Positions 26,739 through 35,634 of a stretch of 64,000 bases of DNA are shown here, piece by piece; position 1 is the first letter of the stretch, and every line of letters begins with the position of its first letter. The translations under genes were made by a program, and so were the position numbers. The DNA lies in contig JAEUJW010000090.1 of NCBI GenBank assembly GCA_016793465.1, positions 62,001 through 126,000 of the forward strand, in the 5' to 3' direction. The notes under the pieces are model-generated. The model saw only the letters and a program-made list of their open reading frames with translations. It had not been told where the DNA came from and searched no databases. The stretch comes from Myxococcales bacterium (GTDB lineage: Bacteria > Myxococcota > Polyangia > Nannocystales > Nannocystaceae).

Positions 26739-27317
26739 TCATGGCGCAGGGCACACCAGGCTGCCAAGGGGCGCGCACGAGCCGGCGACGATCCAGCGCT
26801 CGGGGTCGAGGCAGTCGGCGTCGAAGCGCTCGAGGCAGCCGGCGAAGAACGCCGGCTCGGCCAGAGCGCAGCGCTCGACCTCCCGCTGCCAGATCCCGAG
26901 CCCGTCGGCCCAGCCGTGGCCCTGGCGCAGCAGGCTGCCGTCGACGTCGACCACGTGATCGAGGTAGGCCTCGGCGTCCGGGAAGATGGTGACGGTCTGG
27001 ATCAGCGCCCGCGAACCACCCGCGAAGTGCTTGAGCACGCACTCGTCGGTCGGCTCGTAGGCGGTCGCCGGATCGTCACGCCCCAGCTCGAGCGGCTGCC
27101 CGCACGCCAGGTCGAGCTCGCAGGCGAGGAGCGCCTCGGGCGGCAGCTCGCCGTCGTCCTCCTTCATCAGCGACGCCTCGCTGCCGGCCGCGCCACCGGC
27201 GTCGCCGCCGCTCGACACGCCCTCGTCCGTCAGGTCCGCGGTGTCGAACGCCTTCTCGTCGCAGCCGGGCGCCGCGAGCAGGAGGGCGAACAGGAGGGTG
27301 ACCGTGCGGGTGAACAT
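26739..27317 (-). CDS. Small Cys-rich lipoprotein of unknown function
   Basis: A 192-residue protein with signal peptide [19 protein letters not shown] and Cys19 as the lipidation site. A Gly/Ser/Asp-rich spacer follows ([15 protein letters not shown]), then a domain with about eight cysteines ([44 protein letters not shown]), probably disulfide-bonded in the periplasm or on the surface. The spacer style is typical of lipoproteins in Nannocystis-like myxobacteria. The function is not recognised. It lies just upstream of frmA. Confidence 0.78.
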   Translation of the reverse strand: MFTRTVTLLFALLLAAPGCDEKAFDTADLTDEGVSSGGDAGGAAGSEASLMKEDDGELPPEALLACELDLACGQPLELGRDDPATAYEPTDECVLKHFAGGSRALIQTVTIFPDAEAYLDHVVDVDGSLLRQGHGWADGLGIWQREVERCALAEPAFFAGCLERFDADCLDPERWIVAGSCAPLGSLVCPAP

Positions 27318-27533
27318 GATGGCCTCGCCGGCGATGTTTGCAGGACGGTGGCCGGACGAAAAAATCAATGGTTTCGGCGATGTGTACTGGCTCCGGGACG
27401 TCCGCGGGGTGTCCGGCAGGGCAGCGCTGTCATAACGGCCCGACACGCCTGGCGGGCGTGGCCGCACGGCGCAGGCGTCGCCATGCGACGACATGTTGTC
27501 CGGCGGCCACAACGCCGCACCGGGGCCGTGAGG

Positions 27534-28100
27534 TCAATAAATGATGATCGACTCGACGCGGCGGCCGCCGAGGCGCGCGCGTCCGCCGAGCTCGGCGAGC
27601 TCGATGAGGAACAGGCAGCCGACGACCTCGCCGCCGAGGCGCTCGACCAGCTGGCTCGCCGCCTGCGAGGTGCCGCCGGTGGCCAGGAGGTCGTCGACCA
27701 CGAGCACGCGGTCGCCCATGCCGACCGCGTCGGTGTGGATCTGCAGGCGATCGTGGCCGTACTCGAGGGCGTACGTCTGCTCGATGGTCGCGGCCGGCAG
27801 CTTGCCCGGCTTGCGCACCGGGGCGAAGCCCGCGTCGAGCGCGTGGGCCACGGCCATGCCGAACAGGAAGCCGCGCGACTCGATGCCGACGACGCGGTCG
27901 ATGCGCCCGACGAGGTCGGCGATGTGCTCGAGGTGCAGCCGCACCGCGAGGTCGAGGGTCGCCGGGTCGGCGAGCACGGGGGTGATGTCGCGGAACAGGA
28001 TGCCCGGCTGCGGGAAGTCGGGCACGCTGCGGATGCGGGCCGCGACCCGACGCAGGGCGTCTTCACGATCATCGGCGGAGGAGAAGCGTGCGAGGGTCAT
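27534..28100 (-). CDS. apt: Adenine phosphoribosyltransferase
   Basis: Apt converts adenine and PRPP to AMP in purine salvage. The 188-residue product (ATG 28100, [11 protein letters not shown]) has [18 protein letters not shown] at the start, [12 protein letters not shown] (substrate loop), the acidic-aromatic [17 protein letters not shown] segment and the PRPP motif [13 protein letters not shown]. Length is slightly above the usual 170-180 because of an N-terminal extension. Its ATG overlaps the surE stop (ATGA), so the two are coupled. The pairing is plausible because SurE releases nucleosides that purine salvage reuses. Confidence 0.95.
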   Translation of the reverse strand: MTLARFSSADDREDALRRVAARIRSVPDFPQPGILFRDITPVLADPATLDLAVRLHLEHIADLVGRIDRVVGIESRGFLFGMAVAHALDAGFAPVRKPGKLPAATIEQTYALEYGHDRLQIHTDAVGMGDRVLVVDDLLATGGTSQAASQLVERLGGEVVGCLFLIELAELGGRARLGGRRVESIIIY

Positions 28101-28897
28101 GCGCGGGCTCCGGTGACGGTGACCCCGGCGAACATCGCCTGCCACGGGCGGAGGTCGGGGGCGGTCAGGTCGAGGATGAGCGGTGTCACGGCGATGTGGC
28201 GGTTGCGGACGGCCCAGGTGTCCTCGCCCGGGTTCTCGCCGACGTCGCGCGGCGGGCCGCCGATCCAGTAGTAGGCCTGGCCGCGCGGGTCCTGGCGGCG
28301 GTCGACCTGCTCGGCGTACGGCCGCGCCCCCAGGCGGGTGACGTGGAACGGCTGACCCTCGGCGAGCGCCTCGGGATGGTCACCGCCGGGCGGGCCGTCC
28401 TCGGGCGAGAACCGCGGGATGTTGACGTTGATGAGGCTGCGCAGCGGCTGGCTCAACAGCGTGCGCGCGAGGGTGCGGGCGATCGGGATGGCGACGCGGA
28501 ACGACTCGCGCGCGTGCAGCGAGACGGCCATGCCCGAGGCCCCTCGCATGTATCCCTCGGCCGCCCCGCCGACGGTGCCGGAGTAGAAGACGTCGGACCC
28601 GAGGTTGTAGCCGGGGTTGACGCCCGAGACGACGAGGTCGGGCTTGCGGTCGCAGAGGTGCAACGAGGCGAGATAGACGCAGTCGACCGGGGTGCCGTTG
28701 ACGCGGTACCACCCGGGCCGCACCTCGTCGACGCGCAGGTGGGAGTGCAAGGTGATGGCATGCCCCGAGCCGCTCCGCTCGGTCTCCGGCGCGCACACGA
28801 TGACGTCACCGACGTCGGCCACGGCCTCGGCCAGCGCGGCGATGCCGGGGTGCAGGATGCCGTCGTCGTTCGTGACCAGGATCAGCGGTCGCGTCAC
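28097..28897 (-). CDS. surE: 5'/3'-nucleotidase SurE
   Basis: SurE is a metal-dependent nucleotidase linked to stationary-phase survival. The 266-residue product has the metal-binding [13 protein letters not shown] (N10-D11-D12-G13), [14 protein letters not shown], the [21 protein letters not shown] signature with the conserved Asn and Ser ligands, and a C-terminal WYWIGG-like segment ([10 protein letters not shown]). All expected active-site residues are visible. It is the first gene of the surE-apt unit; tRNA-Pro and a hairpin lie upstream on the same strand. Confidence 0.95.
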   Translation of the reverse strand: MTRPLILVTNDDGILHPGIAALAEAVADVGDVIVCAPETERSGSGHAITLHSHLRVDEVRPGWYRVNGTPVDCVYLASLHLCDRKPDLVVSGVNPGYNLGSDVFYSGTVGGAAEGYMRGASGMAVSLHARESFRVAIPIARTLARTLLSQPLRSLINVNIPRFSPEDGPPGGDHPEALAEGQPFHVTRLGARPYAEQVDRRQDPRGQAYYWIGGPPRDVGENPGEDTWAVRNRHIAVTPLILDLTAPDLRPWQAMFAGVTVTGARA

Positions 28898-28930
28898 GCG
28901 TGACGGTCTATCACAGCACCGAAAGAAGCA

Positions 28931-28956
28931 GGGCCGGAAGGATGCCCTCCCGGCCC
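28931..28956 (-). terminator. Terminator after tRNA-Pro
   Basis: GGGCCGG and CCGGCCC form the stem. On the minus strand it is followed by TGCTTCTTTC. It starts 8 bp after the tRNA-Pro 3' end and precedes surE by about 34 bp. Confidence 0.6.
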
Positions 28957-28963
28957 ATCGTTG

Positions 28964-29039
<76 letters not shown>

Positions 29040-29230
29040 ACGGATGGCGGATATACCCGCCTTCGCTTGGGGCTGCAAGCCTGAAAAAGCACCTTTTTGT
29101 GGCTTCGGGTCGGCGCCGCCGCGGGGACGCGCCGAGGTCCACGGAGATCGGCCCAGCGCGAGCCCGACCGAGCCGTCGGATCGCGGACGTCGAGGCGAGC
29201 GCCGCGACCCTGGAGGGTCCGCCGAGCCGT

Positions 29231-29842
29231 TTAGATCGCTTCGCGGCCGGGGCGTTCGAGCAGGGGCTGGGCGGTGCCGGAGGCGGCGGCCTGGTCGACG
29301 AGGGCACGGGCGCCGCCCATGTTGCGGATGTAGGCGGCGGGGTCGGCGGCGATGCTGCCGAGGTCGGGCTCGGCGGCGACGCAGGCGATGAGGTCGTCGA
29401 GGGCCTCGCGCACGGCGGTCAGCGACTGGCTGGCGAGGTAGTTGCTGGCCGGCGGGGCCATCTCGACCTCGTCGGTGCCCATGCGCAGCTGCTGGCGGGC
29501 GCCGGCGATCGTGAACTTCTTGGCGTACAGGAGGTGCTTGATCTTGAGGAGCGTCTCGACGTCGCGGCGGCGGTAGACCCGCTGCTGGGCCCGCGACTTC
29601 TGGGGCTTCAAGACCTTGAACTCGGTCTCCCAGTAGCGCAGCACGTAGGCCGGCACGCCGACGATCTGGGCGACCTCGCCGATCTTGAAGTAGAGCTTGT
29701 CGGACCCGAGATCGACGCCCTCGCCGGCGCTGCGCCGGGCGCGGCGCGGGGCGGCCGCCCGGGCCCGCGGCTCGCGGCTCGGCGGCGGATCGGGCGGGCC
29801 GATCTCGGCGATGATGAGCTGATCTTCGTCGCGGGCGGTCAT
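29231..29842 (-). CDS. MerR-family transcriptional regulator
   Basis: A 203-residue regulator. After a basic Pro/Arg/Ala-rich N-terminal 45 residues it shows the MerR winged helix: [20 protein letters not shown], then [20 protein letters not shown] and the dimerisation helix beginning [10 protein letters not shown]. The C-terminal 80 residues are helical, with no metal- or drug-binding motif. The short gene after ihfA downstream of pheST is a common arrangement in Deltaproteobacteria and myxobacteria. Its ATG overlaps the ihfA stop (ATGA), so it is translationally coupled. Its targets are unknown. Confidence 0.9.
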   Translation of the reverse strand: MTARDEDQLIIAEIGPPDPPPSREPRARAAAPRRARRSAGEGVDLGSDKLYFKIGEVAQIVGVPAYVLRYWETEFKVLKPQKSRAQQRVYRRRDVETLLKIKHLLYAKKFTIAGARQQLRMGTDEVEMAPPASNYLASQSLTAVREALDDLIACVAAEPDLGSIAADPAAYIRNMGGARALVDQAAASGTAQPLLERPGREAI

Positions 29843-30117
29843 TCGTTGAGGGCCGTCTTGAGCACGTTGCTCGGCTTGAAGGTCAGCACCCGGCGCGCCT
29901 CGATGACGATCTCCTGGCCGGTCTGCGGGTTGCGCCCCGGACGCGGCTGCTTGGTCCGGACGACGAAGTTGCCGAACCCGGAGATCTTGATCTTCTCGCC
30001 CTCGGCGAGCGTGTTCTTCATCAGCTCGAAGACCGCCTCGACGACGTCGGCCGCCTCCTTCTTGGAGAAGCCGCCGACCTCTTCGCAGACCCGTTCGATG
30101 ATGTCCGCCTTCGTCAT
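29839..30117 (-). CDS. ihfA: Integration host factor, alpha subunit
   Basis: IHF bends DNA at specific sites and assists recombination, replication and transcription. The 92-residue product (ATG 30117) begins [20 protein letters not shown], carries [14 protein letters not shown] and the beta-arm tip [19 protein letters not shown] with the conserved Pro-Gly-Arg-Asn-Pro, and ends [13 protein letters not shown]. The position after pheT is the classical pheST-ihfA order. HU is the alternative, but the gene order and the RNPQTGQ region favour the alpha subunit of IHF. Confidence 0.93.
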   Translation of the reverse strand: MTKADIIERVCEEVGGFSKKEAADVVEAVFELMKNTLAEGEKIKISGFGNFVVRTKQPRPGRNPQTGQEIVIEARRVLTFKPSNVLKTALNE

Positions 30118-30220
30118 CGCGGGCCCCAATGTCTCGCACGCGGCCGCGCGATGCAACCTGCATGCGTGCGCAGGTACCCGCGCTCGCGGCTCCTGGGCCA
30201 CACGCGCCGACGAGCGGCGC

Positions 30221-32701
30221 TCAGCGGACCCGGACGGTCGAGCCCAGCGCCCCGCCGGCCCGCTTGACGATGTCGTCGTGCAACACCTGCACTTCGCCGT
30301 CGGTCAACGTGCGACCGGCCGCGGCGTAGTGCAGCCGCAGGAGCAGGGCCCGGTGGCCGTCGGGGATGCCGGCGCCGCGGTAGTCCTCCAGGACCTCGAC
30401 GGCGTCGTCGAGCCGCGGCGGGTCCTCGCCGCTGGTGGCGGCGGAGGCGGCGGCGCTGCGGATCGCGGCGACGACGGCGGCGGCGGCGATGCTCGTGGGG
30501 ATCTCCAGCGAGAGGTCGCGGCTGGTCGCCGGGAACCGCGCGATCTCGCGGGCCAGCGCGACCGGCGAGGCCGGCAGCGCCTGCACGTCGATCTCGCCGT
30601 AGAGCACGCGCGTGCCGGCCGGCAGATCCCAGGCGAGCAGCACGTCGGGGTGGACCTCGCCGGCCACGCCGACGTCGACCGGCGCGCCGCGCCCGTCGCC
30701 CGCCCGCAGGCGGACCTGCACGCCGGGGTGCAGCCAGGCAGTGTCTGTCCCTTCGGCCAGGTCGAGGCGCAGCCCGAGGCGGGCCAGCGCGTGCGCGAAG
30801 CAGCCGGTGACGGCCCGCGGGTCGAGGCCCTCGCGGGCGTACAGCAGGGCGGCGGCGACGGTGCGCTCGACCGGCAGGCGCACGTCGGCGTCGCGGGTGG
30901 CCGCGGGCAGGCGCGCCGGGTCGGGCGGCGACTCGGGCCAGGCGTAGGTGCGCCCGACCTCGAACAGCCGCACCGGCCGGGTGTGGCGCGCGACGTTGTG
31001 GGCGAGCGCGTCGAGCAGGCCCGGCATGAGGTGGGTGCGCATGACGTCGGCCCCGCGCATGGGGTTGGCCACGCGCACGCGGCGATCGGCGGCGACGTCG
31101 CCGGCGAACGCGGCGAGCTTGGCCTCGGCGACGAACGCGATCGACAGGGCCTCGTGCAGGCCGGCGCCCTGGAGGCCGTCGGCGACGCGGTCGGCCAGAG
31201 CGGTGACCGGGTCGCAGGCGGCCGCGGGGCGCGCCTCGAGCGGGACCGAGGCCCGCGCCGGGATGTGCTCGAGGCCGTGGTGGCGCATGAGCTCCTCGAT
31301 CAGGTCGACCTCGCGCTGGAGATCCGGGCGGTGCGAGGGCGGCTCGCAGCGCCAGCGCTGCGGGTCGTCGTCGTCGATGCCGACCTCGAGGCTGCGGAGG
31401 ATCGCGTGGGCCTCGACCGGCGGGACGGCGACCCCGAGCAGGGCCTCGGCCCGGGCCAGCCGCAGATCGATGGTGCGACGCGCGGGCCGCTCGCCGACGG
31501 CCTCGGCGTGGCCGACGCAGCGCCCGCCGGTGAGGTCCGACAGCAGGTTGACGGCCCGCAGGGCGGCGCGTCCGAGGCCGGCGCCGTGATCGACGCCGCG
31601 CTCGAACCTGTAGGAGGCGTCGGTGGCCATGCCGTGGCGCCGCGCGCTGGCGCGGATGCCCCGCGGGGCGAACCACGCCGCCTCGAGCAGGACGTCGCGG
31701 GTGTCGGCCCCGACCATGGAGTCGGCGCCGCCCATGACGCCGGCGAGCGCCTGCGGGCGGGCGGCGTCGGCGATCACGAGGTCCTGCTCGTCGAGGTTGC
31801 GGACCACGCCGTCGAGGGTGGTGAGCCGCTCGCCCGCGGCCGCGGTGCGCACGACCACCCTGCCCTGCGCGAGCTTGGCGCGGTCGAAGGCGTGCAGCGG
31901 CTGGCCCGACTCGAAGAGCACGAGGTTGGTGATGTCGACGACGTTGGAGATCGAGCGCAGCCCGAGCCGGTGCAGGCGCACGCGCAGCCACAGCGGCGAG
32001 GGGCCGACGCCGACGTTCTCGAGCACGTAGCCGAGGTAGCGCCCGCAGCGATCGGGCGCGGCGATGCTGACGAGGTCGTGGCGAGGTTCGAGGATCAGAG
32101 GGTCGATCGGCCGCGCCGGCGGGAGCTTGAGCGTGCCGCGCAGCTTGGCGGCGACGTCGCGGGCGACGCCGACGTGGCCGAGCGCGTCGGGCCGGTTGGG
32201 CGTGACCGAGAGCTCGAGCACGGTGTCCCGCACGCCGTTAATCAGCTTCGGGAGGGTGGTGCCCGGCGCGGCGCCCGGCGGGAGGATGAGGATCCCGCCG
32301 TCGTCGGCGCCGATGTCGAGCTCGACCTCGGAGCAGATCATGCCCTGCGAGGCGACGCCCCGCAGCTCGCGGGCGGCGATCTCGAGGCCGCCCGGCAGGC
32401 GCGCGCCCACGGGGGCCAGCGCGACCTTGCCGCCCGGCGCCGGCACGTTAGTCGCGCCGCACACGACCTGCAGGGTCTGATGCCCGTCGAACAGCTCGAC
32501 GACGCTCAGCTTGTGGGCCTGCGGGTGCGCGACCTGGCTGCGCACCTCGGCGACGAGGATGGCGTCGAGGCCGTCCCCACTGGACTGGATGGCCTCGACC
32601 TCGAGGCCGAGACCCGTGAGGATCACGGCGAGCTCGGCCGGGCTCGGCATGGGGCCCGGGAGGTCGAGGAGGCTCGTCAACCACGCGGTCGAGATCAGCA
32701 C
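30221..32701 (-). CDS. pheT: Phenylalanine-tRNA ligase, beta subunit
   Basis: The beta subunit of the (alpha-beta)2 PheRS binds and edits tRNA-Phe. The 826-residue product starts with GTG at 32701, overlapping the end of pheS by 7 bp. The N-terminal EMAP-like tRNA-binding domain runs to about 150 (LVAEVRSQVAHPQAHKLSVV). B3/B4 editing follows (SVTPNRPDALGHVGVARDVA, SISNVVDITNLVLFESGQPL), then B5 with GSADSMVGAD-like MGGADSMVG and WFAPRGIRASARRHGM. The C-terminal FDX-ACB domain has ARFPATSRDLSLEI. Length and order are standard. One degenerate copy of the interspersed palindrome lies in it near 30748. Confidence 0.96.
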   Translation of the reverse strand: MLISTAWLTSLLDLPGPMPSPAELAVILTGLGLEVEAIQSSGDGLDAILVAEVRSQVAHPQAHKLSVVELFDGHQTLQVVCGATNVPAPGGKVALAPVGARLPGGLEIAARELRGVASQGMICSEVELDIGADDGGILILPPGAAPGTTLPKLINGVRDTVLELSVTPNRPDALGHVGVARDVAAKLRGTLKLPPARPIDPLILEPRHDLVSIAAPDRCGRYLGYVLENVGVGPSPLWLRVRLHRLGLRSISNVVDITNLVLFESGQPLHAFDRAKLAQGRVVVRTAAAGERLTTLDGVVRNLDEQDLVIADAARPQALAGVMGGADSMVGADTRDVLLEAAWFAPRGIRASARRHGMATDASYRFERGVDHGAGLGRAALRAVNLLSDLTGGRCVGHAEAVGERPARRTIDLRLARAEALLGVAVPPVEAHAILRSLEVGIDDDDPQRWRCEPPSHRPDLQREVDLIEELMRHHGLEHIPARASVPLEARPAAACDPVTALADRVADGLQGAGLHEALSIAFVAEAKLAAFAGDVAADRRVRVANPMRGADVMRTHLMPGLLDALAHNVARHTRPVRLFEVGRTYAWPESPPDPARLPAATRDADVRLPVERTVAAALLYAREGLDPRAVTGCFAHALARLGLRLDLAEGTDTAWLHPGVQVRLRAGDGRGAPVDVGVAGEVHPDVLLAWDLPAGTRVLYGEIDVQALPASPVALAREIARFPATSRDLSLEIPTSIAAAAVVAAIRSAAASAATSGEDPPRLDDAVEVLEDYRGAGIPDGHRALLLRLHYAAAGRTLTDGEVQVLHDDIVKRAGGALGSTVRVR

Positions 32702-33735
32702 GGGAACTGCTCCAGGAAGCGGACGTCGCCCTCGAACATGAGGCGCAGGTGAGTGACTTGATGCAGCATCATGGCCATGCGATCGATGCCGAAGCCGAAC
32801 GCCCAGCCGGTGTAACGCTCGCTGTCGACGCCGCAGGCCTCGAAGACCGCGGGGTGGACCATGCCGCAACCGCCGAGCTCGATGAAGCCGGTGCCCTTGC
32901 ACAGGTTGCAGCCGCGCTGGCGGCAGAACGGACAGCCCATGTCGAACTCGGCCCCGGGCTCGACGAACGGGAAGAACGAGGGCCGGAAGCGGACGTCGAG
33001 CCGCTGCCCGAAGAAGTCGGCGGTGAAGGCCATGAGCGTGGCCTTCAGGTCGGCCATGGTGACGCCGCGATCGATGTAGAGGCCCTCGATCTGGTGGAAC
33101 ATCGGGCTGTGGGTGGCGTCGTCGTCGCGCCGGAAGGTGGTGCCCGGGGCGACGATGCGGATCGGCGGGGTCCGCGTGCGCATGGTCCGGACCTGCACGG
33201 GCGAGGTGTGCGTGCGCAGCACGATCTCGTCGCCCTCGCGCCCGGCCGGCGGCGCGACGAAGAAGGTGTCCGCCATGTCCCGCGCGGGGTGGTCGGAGGC
33301 GATGTTGAGGTCGTCGAAGTTGTAGGCCCCGACCTCGACGTGCGGACCCACGGCGACGTCGAAGCCCAGCCGCATGAAGGTCTCCGAGAGCCGCCTCCGC
33401 GTCTGACTGAGCGGGTGCAAGGTGCCCATGGTCGGGGCGATCGGCGGCATCGTCAGGTCGACGCGCCGCGCCAGGTCGCGGCGACGCGCCTCCTGCTTCA
33501 AGAACTCGCGGCGCTCGCCGAGCTTGGCCTCGATCGCGTCGCGCGTGCTGTTCCACGCGGCTCCGAAGGCCTTGCGCTGATCCGGCGGGAGCTTGCCGAC
33601 CTCGGACTTTAATGCGGTGACGCTGCCCTTCTTGCCGAGATACGCGACCTGAAGCTCGTAGAGCCCCTCCTCGCTGGTGACCTCGGCCAGAGCCTGCACG
33701 AAACTGTCGAGCGCTGCCGTGAGCTGTTCCGACAC
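32695..33735 (-). CDS. pheS: Phenylalanine-tRNA ligase, alpha subunit
   Basis: The catalytic subunit of PheRS, 346 residues, GTG start at 33735. It has an N-terminal coiled coil to about 90 (ELQVAYLGKKGSVTAL), class II motif 1 around HPLSQTRRRLSETFMRLGF, motif 2 around PGTTFRRDDDATHSPMFHQIEG and motif 3 AFGFGIDRMAMM. A four-Cys insertion (CPFCRQRGCNLC) lies between motifs 2 and 3 and is expected to bind zinc; similar inserts occur in some bacterial PheS proteins. The Shine-Dalgarno GGGAG, 8 nt before the start, lies in the 3' arm of a small hairpin (33744-33757). A long hairpin further upstream may attenuate transcription between rplT and pheS. Confidence 0.96.
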   Translation of the reverse strand: MSEQLTAALDSFVQALAEVTSEEGLYELQVAYLGKKGSVTALKSEVGKLPPDQRKAFGAAWNSTRDAIEAKLGERREFLKQEARRRDLARRVDLTMPPIAPTMGTLHPLSQTRRRLSETFMRLGFDVAVGPHVEVGAYNFDDLNIASDHPARDMADTFFVAPPAGREGDEIVLRTHTSPVQVRTMRTRTPPIRIVAPGTTFRRDDDATHSPMFHQIEGLYIDRGVTMADLKATLMAFTADFFGQRLDVRFRPSFFPFVEPGAEFDMGCPFCRQRGCNLCKGTGFIELGGCGMVHPAVFEACGVDSERYTGWAFGFGIDRMAMMLHQVTHLRLMFEGDVRFLEQFPC

Positions 33736-33743
33736 GCGGTGTT

Positions 33744-33757
33744 CTCCCGTCCGGGAG
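33744..33757 (-). promoter_or_regulatory. Hairpin covering the pheS Shine-Dalgarno sequence
   Basis: On the minus strand CTCCCG-GA-CGGGAG forms a six-pair stem with a 2-nt loop. Its 3' arm contains the GGGAG that sits 8 nt before the GTG start of pheS, so base pairing would hide the ribosome binding site. Two-base loops are strained, so real folding is uncertain. Confidence 0.4.
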
Positions 33758-33855
33758 TGTGCACTCTTCGCTCGTTTCAGGGAACGATCGGCGATCGTGA
33801 TCGATGATCCGTGAGCGAGGGACGCGGGTGCTCGCTCGAACGCAGCTCAAACGAA

Positions 33856-33887
33856 CGCGCTCGATCGGCCTGGGCCAATCGAGCGCG
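33856..33887 (-). terminator. Hairpin between rplT and pheS, possible attenuator
   Basis: CGCGCTCGAT and ATCGAGCGCG form a perfect 10-bp stem with a further GGCC/GGCC pairing inside. On the minus strand it is followed by TTCGTTTGAG. It lies in the 240-bp rplT-pheS spacer. A 17-codon open frame (ATG at 33900, stop at 33847) overlaps it, but it has only one Phe codon, so classical Phe attenuation is not supported. Confidence 0.5.
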
Positions 33888-33975
33888 AAGGGATGAGCAT
33901 TCAACCAGCGACCAGCGGGTCTTCAGGACCGGCGTCAGCCGGCCCTGGCGGCCCAGCCGCCGTGAAGGAGACCGG

Positions 33976-34332
33976 CTAGGCGAGCGCGGTGCGGGCGGCA
34001 GCGACGACCTTGCCGAAGCCGGCGGGGTCGAAGATCGCGAGGTCGGAGAGGACCTTGCGGTCGAGGACGATGCCGGCTTTGCCGAGGCCTTCGATGAGGC
34101 GGCTGTAGCTGAGGCCCTGGGTGCGAGCGGCGGCGTTGAGGCGCACGATCCACAGGCGACGCATGGTCCGCTTCAGACCCTTGCGGCTGGTGTACATGTG
34201 CATCCACGCGTGGTGGACGGCCTCGAGGGCGCGGCGGAACATCTTGGAGCGACCGCCACGGAAGCCCTTGGCGGCCTTCAGGATGCGGTTGCGACGGCGG
34301 CGGGCTTTAAAGCCTCTTTTTGCGCGGGGCAT
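33976..34332 (-). CDS. rplT: Ribosomal protein L20
   Basis: L20 is a 50S assembly protein. The 118-residue product has the basic N-terminus MPRAKRGFKARRRRNRILK, then GFRGGRSKMFRRALEAVHHA, the RRLWIVRLNAAARTQGLSY block and the C-terminal helices LADLAIFDP-like LSDLAIFDPAGFGKVVAAAR. Length is standard. It starts 3 bp after rpmI ends, so both are translated together; the infC-rpmI-rplT order is conserved across bacteria and is often feedback-regulated by L20. Confidence 0.98.
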   Translation of the reverse strand: MPRAKRGFKARRRRNRILKAAKGFRGGRSKMFRRALEAVHHAWMHMYTSRKGLKRTMRRLWIVRLNAAARTQGLSYSRLIEGLGKAGIVLDRKVLSDLAIFDPAGFGKVVAAARTALA

Positions 34333-34335
34333 GGC

Positions 34336-34539
34336 TCAGGTCCTCCCGTGGGGAAGCATGATCTCGATGCGCTTCTGGTCGGGGTCCGAGACGATCGTCA
34401 TCCCCTTCAGCTTGCGGATACGGTCTGACTTCTTCTTCGTCAGGATGTGGTTCTTGTGCGAGTGCTTGCGCTTGGCCTTCCCGGAGGAGGTGAAGCGGAA
34501 GCGCTTCTTGGCGCCCGAGTGGGACTTCATCTTTGGCAT
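34336..34539 (-). CDS. rpmI: Ribosomal protein L35
   Basis: The 67-residue product [20 protein letters not shown] matches L35 along its whole length, including the [14 protein letters not shown] segment and the C-terminal RKLKGMTIV. It lies between infC and rplT, as usual, 150 bp after the infC stop. The hairpin at 34597-34624 in that spacer could be the site of regulation by L20. Confidence 0.98.
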   Translation of the reverse strand: MPKMKSHSGAKKRFRFTSSGKAKRKHSHKNHILTKKKSDRIRKLKGMTIVSDPDQKRIEIMLPHGRT

Positions 34540-34596
34540 GGCGGCTGATCCGAAGCGGGGGGCGTATGTACCCCAGGGAAAGGCGGCAAAGCAAGC

Positions 34597-34624
34597 GCCG
34601 GAGCGGTGGAGACCGCGCTCCGGC
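34597..34624 (-). terminator. Hairpin between infC and rpmI, attenuator or L20 target candidate
   Basis: GCCGGAGCG and CGCTCCGGC pair over 9 bp around a 10-nt loop. On the minus strand TTGCTTTGCC follows. It lies about 58 bp before the rpmI start. L20 autoregulation of rpmI-rplT is known in other bacteria, but whether this RNA is its target is inference. Confidence 0.45.
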
Positions 34625-34689
34625 TTGGGCTAACTCACGGGTTTGGGGCCCGTGGGTGGGTTTCAGGGGGCAGGACGAGCAGGAGCCCT

Positions 34690-35436
34690 TCAGGGCTCGA
34701 GGCCCGTCGTGTCGTCTTCCATGTCGTCGTCGTAGTCGTCGTCGTAGTCGTCGTCGCCCTCGGCGGTCGCGGGGGCGGCTGCGGCTGCGGCGGCGGGCGG
34801 CGGGGCCGCGGGCGCGGCCGGGACCGGGGGACGCGGAGCAGGCGGGCGGGCATCGCTGGCCGGACGCGGGGCGGCGGGTTTGCCCATCTGACTCTTGGGC
34901 TTCGGCGCCAGGACCATGTTCATGCGGTTGCCCTCCATCTGGGCCATCTGCAGGATCGTGGTCACGTCGGACAGTTCACGGATGATGCGCTCGAGGATCG
35001 CCCGGCCCGTCTCCGGGTGGGTGATCTCGCGGCCGCGGAACTGGACCACCAGCTTGACCTTGTCGCCCTCCTCGATGAACCGGCGGATGTGGCGGGTCTT
35101 GAAGTCGAAGTCGTGGTCGTGGGTCTTGGGCCGAAACTTGACTTCCTTGAGCTCGGTCGTCTTCTGGTGTTTCTTGGCCTCGCGGTCGCGCTTCGCGGTC
35201 TCGTACTTGAACTTCCCGTAGTCCATGATCTTGCACACGGGGGGCACGGTCTTCGGGTTGACTTCAACCAACTGAAGACCGAGCTCCTCGGCGCGGGACA
35301 TGGCTTCCTGGGTGGACATGATCCCAAGCTGTTCGCCCTTGTCGTCGATGACTCGCACCTCTTTGACGCGGATGCGGCGACCGACGCGGTGGGTCTCTAC
35401 GCGTGGCTTGGGTTTGGATTGTCTGCGGCCGATGAT
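34690..35436 (-). CDS. infC: Translation initiation factor IF3 with acidic C-terminal extension and AUC start
   Basis: IF3 keeps 30S subunits free and checks start codons. No ATG or GTG lies at the expected start. The best start is ATC at 35436 (or the next ATC at 35433), preceded by GGAG with 5-8 nt spacing, giving about 248 residues; AUU/AUC/AUA starts are typical of infC because they allow self-regulation. The N-domain includes VGRRIRVKEVRVIDDKGEQL, the linker KYETAKRDREAKKHQ and the C-domain VKLVVQFRGREITH. About 65 extra C-terminal residues are rich in Ala/Pro and then Asp (DDDYDDDYDDDMEDD). M. xanthus IF3 (DsgA) has a comparable extension that is needed for development, by established knowledge. 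The operon order thrS-infC-rpmI-rplT is classical. Confidence 0.94.
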   Translation of the reverse strand: MIGRRQSKPKPRVETHRVGRRIRVKEVRVIDDKGEQLGIMSTQEAMSRAEELGLQLVEVNPKTVPPVCKIMDYGKFKYETAKRDREAKKHQKTTELKEVKFRPKTHDHDFDFKTRHIRRFIEEGDKVKLVVQFRGREITHPETGRAILERIIRELSDVTTILQMAQMEGNRMNMVLAPKPKSQMGKPAAPRPASDARPPAPRPPVPAAPAAPPPAAAAAAAPATAEGDDDYDDDYDDDMEDDTTGLEP

Positions 35437-35533
35437 CCTGGCTCCTGCAAGAGAAATGGGCGCCCGGCGCGGACGCCGGACGGGGCGACAGTGTGCGAGC
35501 GATCGCGGCCGGGCGTCAAGCGGCAAGATGTTG

Positions 35534-35553
35534 ACAAACGCGGCCGCGTTTGT
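35534..35553. promoter_or_regulatory. Perfect 20-bp palindrome upstream of infC
   Basis: ACAAACGCGGCCGCGTTTGT is a perfect palindrome in the 198-bp thrS-infC spacer, about 98 bp before the infC start. A TTGACG hexamer follows on the minus strand (35519-35514), a possible -35, with a poor -10 (CACACT). It could bind a dimeric regulator or be a zero-loop hairpin in RNA. Confidence 0.45.
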
Positions 35554-35634
35554 GAGGCGGCCGGGTCCCCGGCGCGGGCCGGCGCGGGCCGGCGCGGGCC
35601 CCGGCGGACCGGCGAGCCTCGGGCGACGCCCGGG

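Noticed and set aside
33847..33900. 17-codon open frame before pheS as a Phe leader peptide
   Set aside because: It contains one Phe codon only and lacks a convincing ribosome binding site, so it is more likely a chance frame across the hairpin.
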